Source: Paralichthys olivaceus
Lineage: Eukaryota > Chordata > Actinopteri > Pleuronectiformes > Paralichthyidae
Reading direction: 5' to 3'
Assembly (NCBI RefSeq): GCF_024713975.1
Contig: NC_091099.1
Location: 2,135,001-2,199,000 of the forward strand
DNA: 64,000 nucleotides
Shown here: positions 59,101-64,000 of the stretch, in pieces
Numbering within the stretch: the stretch's first letter is position 1
Layout: the number at the start of each line of letters is the position of its first letter
Translations under genes and position numbers: made by a program
Notes under the pieces: model-generated
What the model saw: only the letters and a program-made list of their open reading frames with translations
What the model was told of the DNA's origin: nothing
The model's database searches: none

Positions 59101-62100
59101 TCCTTGTTTTCGTCTCAGTCAGTCAGTTGTATATTTCTGGGAAAAGCCAATCGATAAATCGGGCAGGGTTATATTCAGCATCCTATACAAGCCATGTATG
59201 TGACACATCATCCACCTCCCTGTCATCTCTAGGCCCTGGGTGGCGAGCAGAGGTTCAGCCTTCCAGCCATCCTGTCTCAGACTTTGACATCGACGTGGTG
59301 ATCGGAGCCGACGGACGCAGAAGCACATTAGACGGTGAGAAAGATGCATAAACTTAGAGAAATCCAAACCTGAGCAGTTGAATGAGGTGTGGCCGTTCAA
59401 GAGCGTCTGAGGAGATCAAGTTTGGGACTGACCCACATTTTTTAGACGTTTTCTCTCCAGTCAAAGCACCATTTGTTTTTTTTTTTTACTTGAAATGAGG
59501 TGAAGTGTTACAAAGCTGCTCGCGGTCACTGGGTGAAGTATTTCCTGTTGACACAGTTTTTACTGGAAGCTTTTGAGTGTGTGTGTGTGTATGTGTGTGT
59601 GGGGGTTTAAGAACCGTTTGAGAGCTTTGTTGGCTTTCTGTCCAGTTGTAATTAATGCTCCACATGTTTGTGCTCATCTGTGTAAGTGTGTGATTTATGT
59701 TGTTATGATGTTTTCTTCATCCCTTCGTCGTAGGTTTCCGTCGAAAAGAGTTCAGAGGTAAGTTAGCCATTGCCATCACGGCGAACTTTGTGAACAGGAA
59801 CACCACGGCAGAGGCCAAAGTGGAGGAAATAAGCGGCGTGGCCTTCATCTTTAACCAGAAGTTCTTTCTAGAACTCAAGGAGGAAACAGGTGAAGAGATG
59901 ACACAGTACACAGCCTTCTGTTTTTCAGTTTTTTTGATTTAATCATCTGTTAAGTGAACATGCTCATGTTTTCAGGAATCGACTTGGAAAACATTGTTTA
60001 CTACAGAGACAACACTCACTACTTTGTCATGACGGCAAAGAAGCAAAGTCTGCTGGAAAAAGGGGTCATCTTAAATGTGAGTTTCGAATGCACTCATTTA
60101 CTTGTGCATAAAACCAGTTTGTCCGTCACACATAAAGCAGCAGCAGCAGGAGATTGTCCGGGTCAGAATCGTTCACAACAACAGGAACATTCAGGCAAGG
60201 GGTGGAGCCTGTAGAGCAGCAGGAGGCGGGACGTGACGTTTAAAAATTCTCCTTTGGAAAGATCAGTGTTTACAGCTCATCCACACCAGCGTCGGGCCTC
60301 ATCACCAAAAGATCTGGAATCGCATAATTTTTCTAAGTTGGCATGAAACGTTCCAGAAAAGAGCAACTGACTCGGACCTTTGCGTTCTAAAAAACCAGCA
60401 GCACAAAGTGTCAGACAGCGATGTGTGTGTGTGTTCATGAGACTGATGAGCAGTTTATTGTGGCAGTGAGTGATGACTCTCCACAGGGGATGATAATGAA
60501 ATAGACTCTAATTAGATGCTCTCACCTTTCTTCCATGTCACACACACACACCATGAGTCAGAGGTTTCTCCCTGTCCTCTACAGAGATTCAGTTTATAAG
60601 TGAGGTTATTATTATAGCTGCTGGACAGTTATCTGGAAATAAACACACACGGACGGACATGCAGGAAAACACTTATGCATCATTCACACACACACACACA
60701 CACACACACGCTGATATCCTGCCTCGTTGTCCCCTCCGTGGTCTGTCTCATTTTACATGAGTGATATCTCACTGTCAGCGGTTTGACGGAACCATTACGC
60801 ATGTGTGAGAAACCTCCTCGCTCACAATAGCTCACTGATTCAACACACTGACTAACAGTGTTTTGTCATTATGTTCCTCATGTAGTGAAACATATCAACC
60901 TACATATATATTTTAAATAACTCTTCTATATATGAACCTGACTAACTCTCAGTAGAGCTCTGATGACCCCCCAGGTTGAGAATCACTGATTTAACATGTC
61001 AGTGAGCTTCCCCCTCTCTCTCGTCTCTACACAGGACTACATAGAGACGGAGCGACTGCTGAGCCCTGACAACGTCCACCAGGAGGCGCTGCACTCTTAC
61101 GCCCGCGAGGCCGCTGACTTCGGCACAAACTACCAGCTGCCGTCCCTCGACTTCGCCATCAACCACTACGGGCAGCCCGACGTGGCCATGTTTGACTTCA
61201 CCAGCATGTACGCGTCTGAGAACGCCGCTTTGATCAGGGAGAAACACGGACACCAGCTTCTCGTCACACTGGTGGGAGACAGTCTGCTTGAGGTAATGAC
61301 GTACCAGTGGGTGATGTGTGTGTGTGTGTATAATGTGTTGGGTTGTTTGACAGGAGCTTGTGTGCGTTCACGCTGACCTTGTGTTCTCTGGTCGCAGCCC
61401 TTCTGGCCGATGGGTACAGGCTGTGCTCGGGGTTTCCTGGCAGCCTTCGACACAGCCTGGATGGTGAAGGGCTGGGCACAGGGACGGAGTCCTCTGGAGA
61501 TACTGGCTGAGAGGTTTGTTTGTTTGTCTGTCTCTGTAAATTAAAATGAGAAAGATAGAAACGTCTGTGAAACACTCAAACTACCAAAAAACGAAGATTC
61601 ATCTTCACTTTGACAAAAAGAAAAATGAGACAATCCTCAACCTCAGTTTATTTTAGTCTGCTCATGCTTTCGTGTTTTATTTATAAACTTAATCATAATT
61701 TCCCATCAGCATTGAATTAGACCACGATATCTGTGTGGGTATTTCATGTGACATGAATATGAATAGCCTCATTATTACCAACCAATATATAGTAACAGTA
61801 TTCATGTAGTCATGAGTTCAAATAAACTCACGGAACGTGTCAATACACTGAAATTAAAACTGCCTGTTTGTGTTTTGTGCCTTGAGTGTGACTCAGTATT
61901 TGAACCGTGAAGCTTCAGTATCTTGAACCTCACAGATACAGTTACGGTGTATTTGTCCTGTACTTCCTCAGGGAGAGTATTTACCGACTGCTGCCTCAGA
62001 CCACCACAGAGAACATCAGCAAAAACTTTGAACAATACGCCATTGACCCCTCAACACGCTACCCCAACCTCAACTCCAGCTGTGTGCGCCCTCACCAGGT

Positions 62101-63978
62101 CCGTTCAACACTTATATACTAAATATACTGATGAGAGTAATGGTTTTTGTATCGCAGTTTTTGTAAATAAAATTACTAAATACTCTATAAGGATAAGAAA
62201 ATAGGACTTTTTCTTATAGAACAATTTCTGTAAACTTTAAACCCTCTCAGGAGCATTTCATAACCTTCTTTCTTTCTTCTTAGGTTCGTCACTTGTTCAT
62301 TGATGGACAAATAGACTCGTATAAGATGGAAAGAGGAGGCCCGACACGCCGCTCAGTCAACCTGTCCAGAAGAGGTGAGACTCCGACTGAACGCTCTTCG
62401 TCCACACACCCCCTTCCCCTCAAAGGTCTTGCTCTGGTGACGTCATTTGGAGCCAGAGGTCGAGGTTCCGCAAGAACATGCCTTCGACCAATCAGGAGAA
62501 AAGTTTCACCTCTTTTTTTGTCACCTGTTAACATGGAGGAAACTTGTATTATGAGCCATACTGCAGACAGCCACCGGGGGGCGATTGAGACGCTTCGGCT
62601 TCATATTCACCGTCTTTATTTACAGTCAGTGGTTCCAATAGACACGTTCACATCATCGTCTCTGTTTGTCATGATGCAGTGACGATGAAACAGTTTTACT
62701 AATCACCACAAACATTTTAATTTAAAACTAGGATGTCAGACATCCAGTCAGTGGTGTGTCGATGACGGACCGCGTGCATGTATCCTCATGTGTTTACGAC
62801 CACGGAGTGTTCACACCTCCATAATGAACATATGACAGAGGCAACAAGTATCTATAGCCACTGTAGTGACAGTGAGGATCGGTGCCAACTGCTCAGGCGG
62901 GACCGTTTTCGGCTTTCATAACTCTCTGTCATGGTGTCATAGAAACCTGATCCTCCAGTGAGTCACTGGTGAGATTAGGTTCATCCACAGCTCCATTAAC
63001 ACTTCATGGAAGAGGGGTTTCTTTTGTCCTTATTATTGTTTTCACTTGTCTGTGTGGACAAAATAATAAAGCACTGACTCATTTTCACCAAATGTTAGCA
63101 TGAGGTCAAGTTCAACAGAGATACAGTCCGAAAAACTCTTTTCAAGATATTTCTGGGAATAATCTAAACCTTATGTTGATTAGAAATGATTTACCATAAT
63201 ATAGTCAGTCAGTTTGGCTGTCAGATGTTTCACCTTGTTTTTATGTGATTGAATAATAATAATAATAAATACAAAACTTATCAGAAACACTCACAAACAT
63301 CGGTTTGATAAGAACTAAAATGACAGAAACCATCTCTGAGAAAAAGTCATCTGTGTAGTTGAGTTCATTTCCCATTAAGATAAATGTTTGGATTTGGATC
63401 AACTCCTGAATATAGTTCACTGGAGAAATAAAAAAAACCTGACATTGTAAATGGCCACACCCTCAGATCCTCTTCAAGGGAAACTCAGCAACAGGCTGAG
63501 ACACCTCGTTGCTAAGACAATAAAGCTGGATAACATTACACCCACACGAGGACCAAACATGACGCCACTGACAGACATGAACTGACCTGTTCTGCTCTCC
63601 GACTGATCAACGTCGCAGGCCCGAGGAGCAAGTCATTGTTTAATCACAACCTAAAGCTGCGTTAATCCGATGTGTTCTCCAGGAGAAACAGAACGAGCTG
63701 TAAACACACACTGACTTATAACAACCTGCTGTTTGAAAACAATGGTCTAATCCACACGTGCTGAATTAACATTACCTAACACAGTCTGTCCCCTGTTGTC
63801 GTGACCTGAAGTGCCGTTCCTTTCCTGCAGAGTCTGAAGTGCGTCCTGGCCGCCTGCTCACTTGGTGTCAGAAGCAGACTCAAGGCTACAGAGGCGTCGA
63901 CGTCACTAACCTCACTTCCTCCTGGAGGGACGGCCTGGCCCTCTGTGCCCTCGTACACCACCAGAGGCCCGAGCTCAT
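56105..63978 (+). CDS. mical2: MICAL2 [F-actin]-monooxygenase (partial: N-terminal part)
   Basis: FAD-dependent enzyme that uses NADPH and oxygen to oxidise F-actin methionines, causing filament disassembly; nuclear action on actin/SRF signalling is known for mammalian MICAL2. Coding exons: 56105-56368, 57555-57762, 58460-58576, 59233-59334, 59734-59889, 59976-60076, 61035-61292, 61398-61513, 61972-62098, 62284-62374, 63831-63978; all phases match, about 562 residues. Start [23 protein letters not shown] GxGxxG-type motif [18 protein letters not shown] (about residues 89-106); second FAD motif [10 protein letters not shown]; third motif [18 protein letters not shown]. The last exon ([17 protein letters not shown] to HHQRPEL) opens the calponin-homology domain and ends at a gtaagaa donor; the rest of CH, LIM and C-terminal parts lie right of the window. 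RSVNLSR and other linker residues match MICAL2 rather than MICAL1/3. The exon with the start codon begins at 55965 with a 5' UTR. Confidence 0.98.
58175..58300. mobile_element. Palindromic dispersed repeat, left-end copy
   Basis: catagactgtaaatgaagat followed by ggacgactcatctccgc, the left terminus of the family, then gaaatgaagc. Located in the mical2 intron between exons 57555-57762 and 58460-58576; right end not found. Confidence 0.5.
62436..62632. mobile_element. Palindromic dispersed repeat, right-end copy
   Basis: Ends cggcttcatattcaccgtct followed by ttatttacagtcagtgg, the mirrored terminus of the family, with tttggagccagagg and gccaccggggggcg as decayed internal landmarks. In the mical2 intron after exon 62284-62374. 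Confidence 0.5.
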
Positions 63979-64000
63979 GTAAGAACACATGCACACAGAT

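Overview
This is vertebrate genomic DNA, almost certainly from a ray-finned (teleost) fish. Coding sequence is split into many short exons with GT/AG borders. Introns are AT-rich and full of long CA/GT and GA microsatellites, and several small inverted-repeat elements look typical of teleosts. The genes are relatives of human genes from 11p15 (CYB5R2, OVCH2, FAR1, DKK3, MICAL2). No bacterial-type operon, CRISPR array or intact virus was seen.

Layout: (1) 901-3951, minus strand: cyb5r2 (NADH-cytochrome b5 reductase 2); the last coding exon lies left of the window. (2) 5151-10653, minus: ovch2 (ovochymase-2), a secreted trypsin-like protease with two CUB domains; 18 exons, about 682 residues. 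(3) 16452-27575, minus: far1 (peroxisomal fatty acyl-CoA reductase 1), about 514 residues, with a CpG-rich promoter and untranslated first exon near 33.1-33.45 kb and a probable long 3' UTR down to about 12.9 kb. (4) 35035-40165, minus: dkk3 (Dickkopf-3), about 275 residues. (5) 43140-63978, plus: mical2; the first 11 coding exons are present, from the start codon (56105) through the FAD monooxygenase domain into the start of the calponin-homology domain, where the window ends. A 12.8 kb first intron separates the putative untranslated first exon from the start codon. dkk3 and mical2 are head to head, as in mammals.

The genes do not form one pathway: two are lipid/redox enzymes on ER/outer mitochondrial or peroxisomal membranes, two encode secreted proteins, and one an actin-oxidising flavoenzyme. 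They share conserved synteny only. Exon borders were set by hand from splice signals and by requiring the reading phase to carry through each gene; positions should be good to a few bases.

The most notable feature is a tandem pair of homologous 172-bp exons in far1 (20542-20713 and 21235-21406). They are 42/58 identical at protein level, have the same phases, and shift the frame if both are included, which implies mutually exclusive splicing. Other items are a 358-bp foldback element, about nine copies of a palindromic dispersed repeat, two minisatellites, a possible tiny gene between dkk3 and mical2, and a phase problem in ovch2 that suggests a GC-AG intron. I did not find a wholly new biological system.
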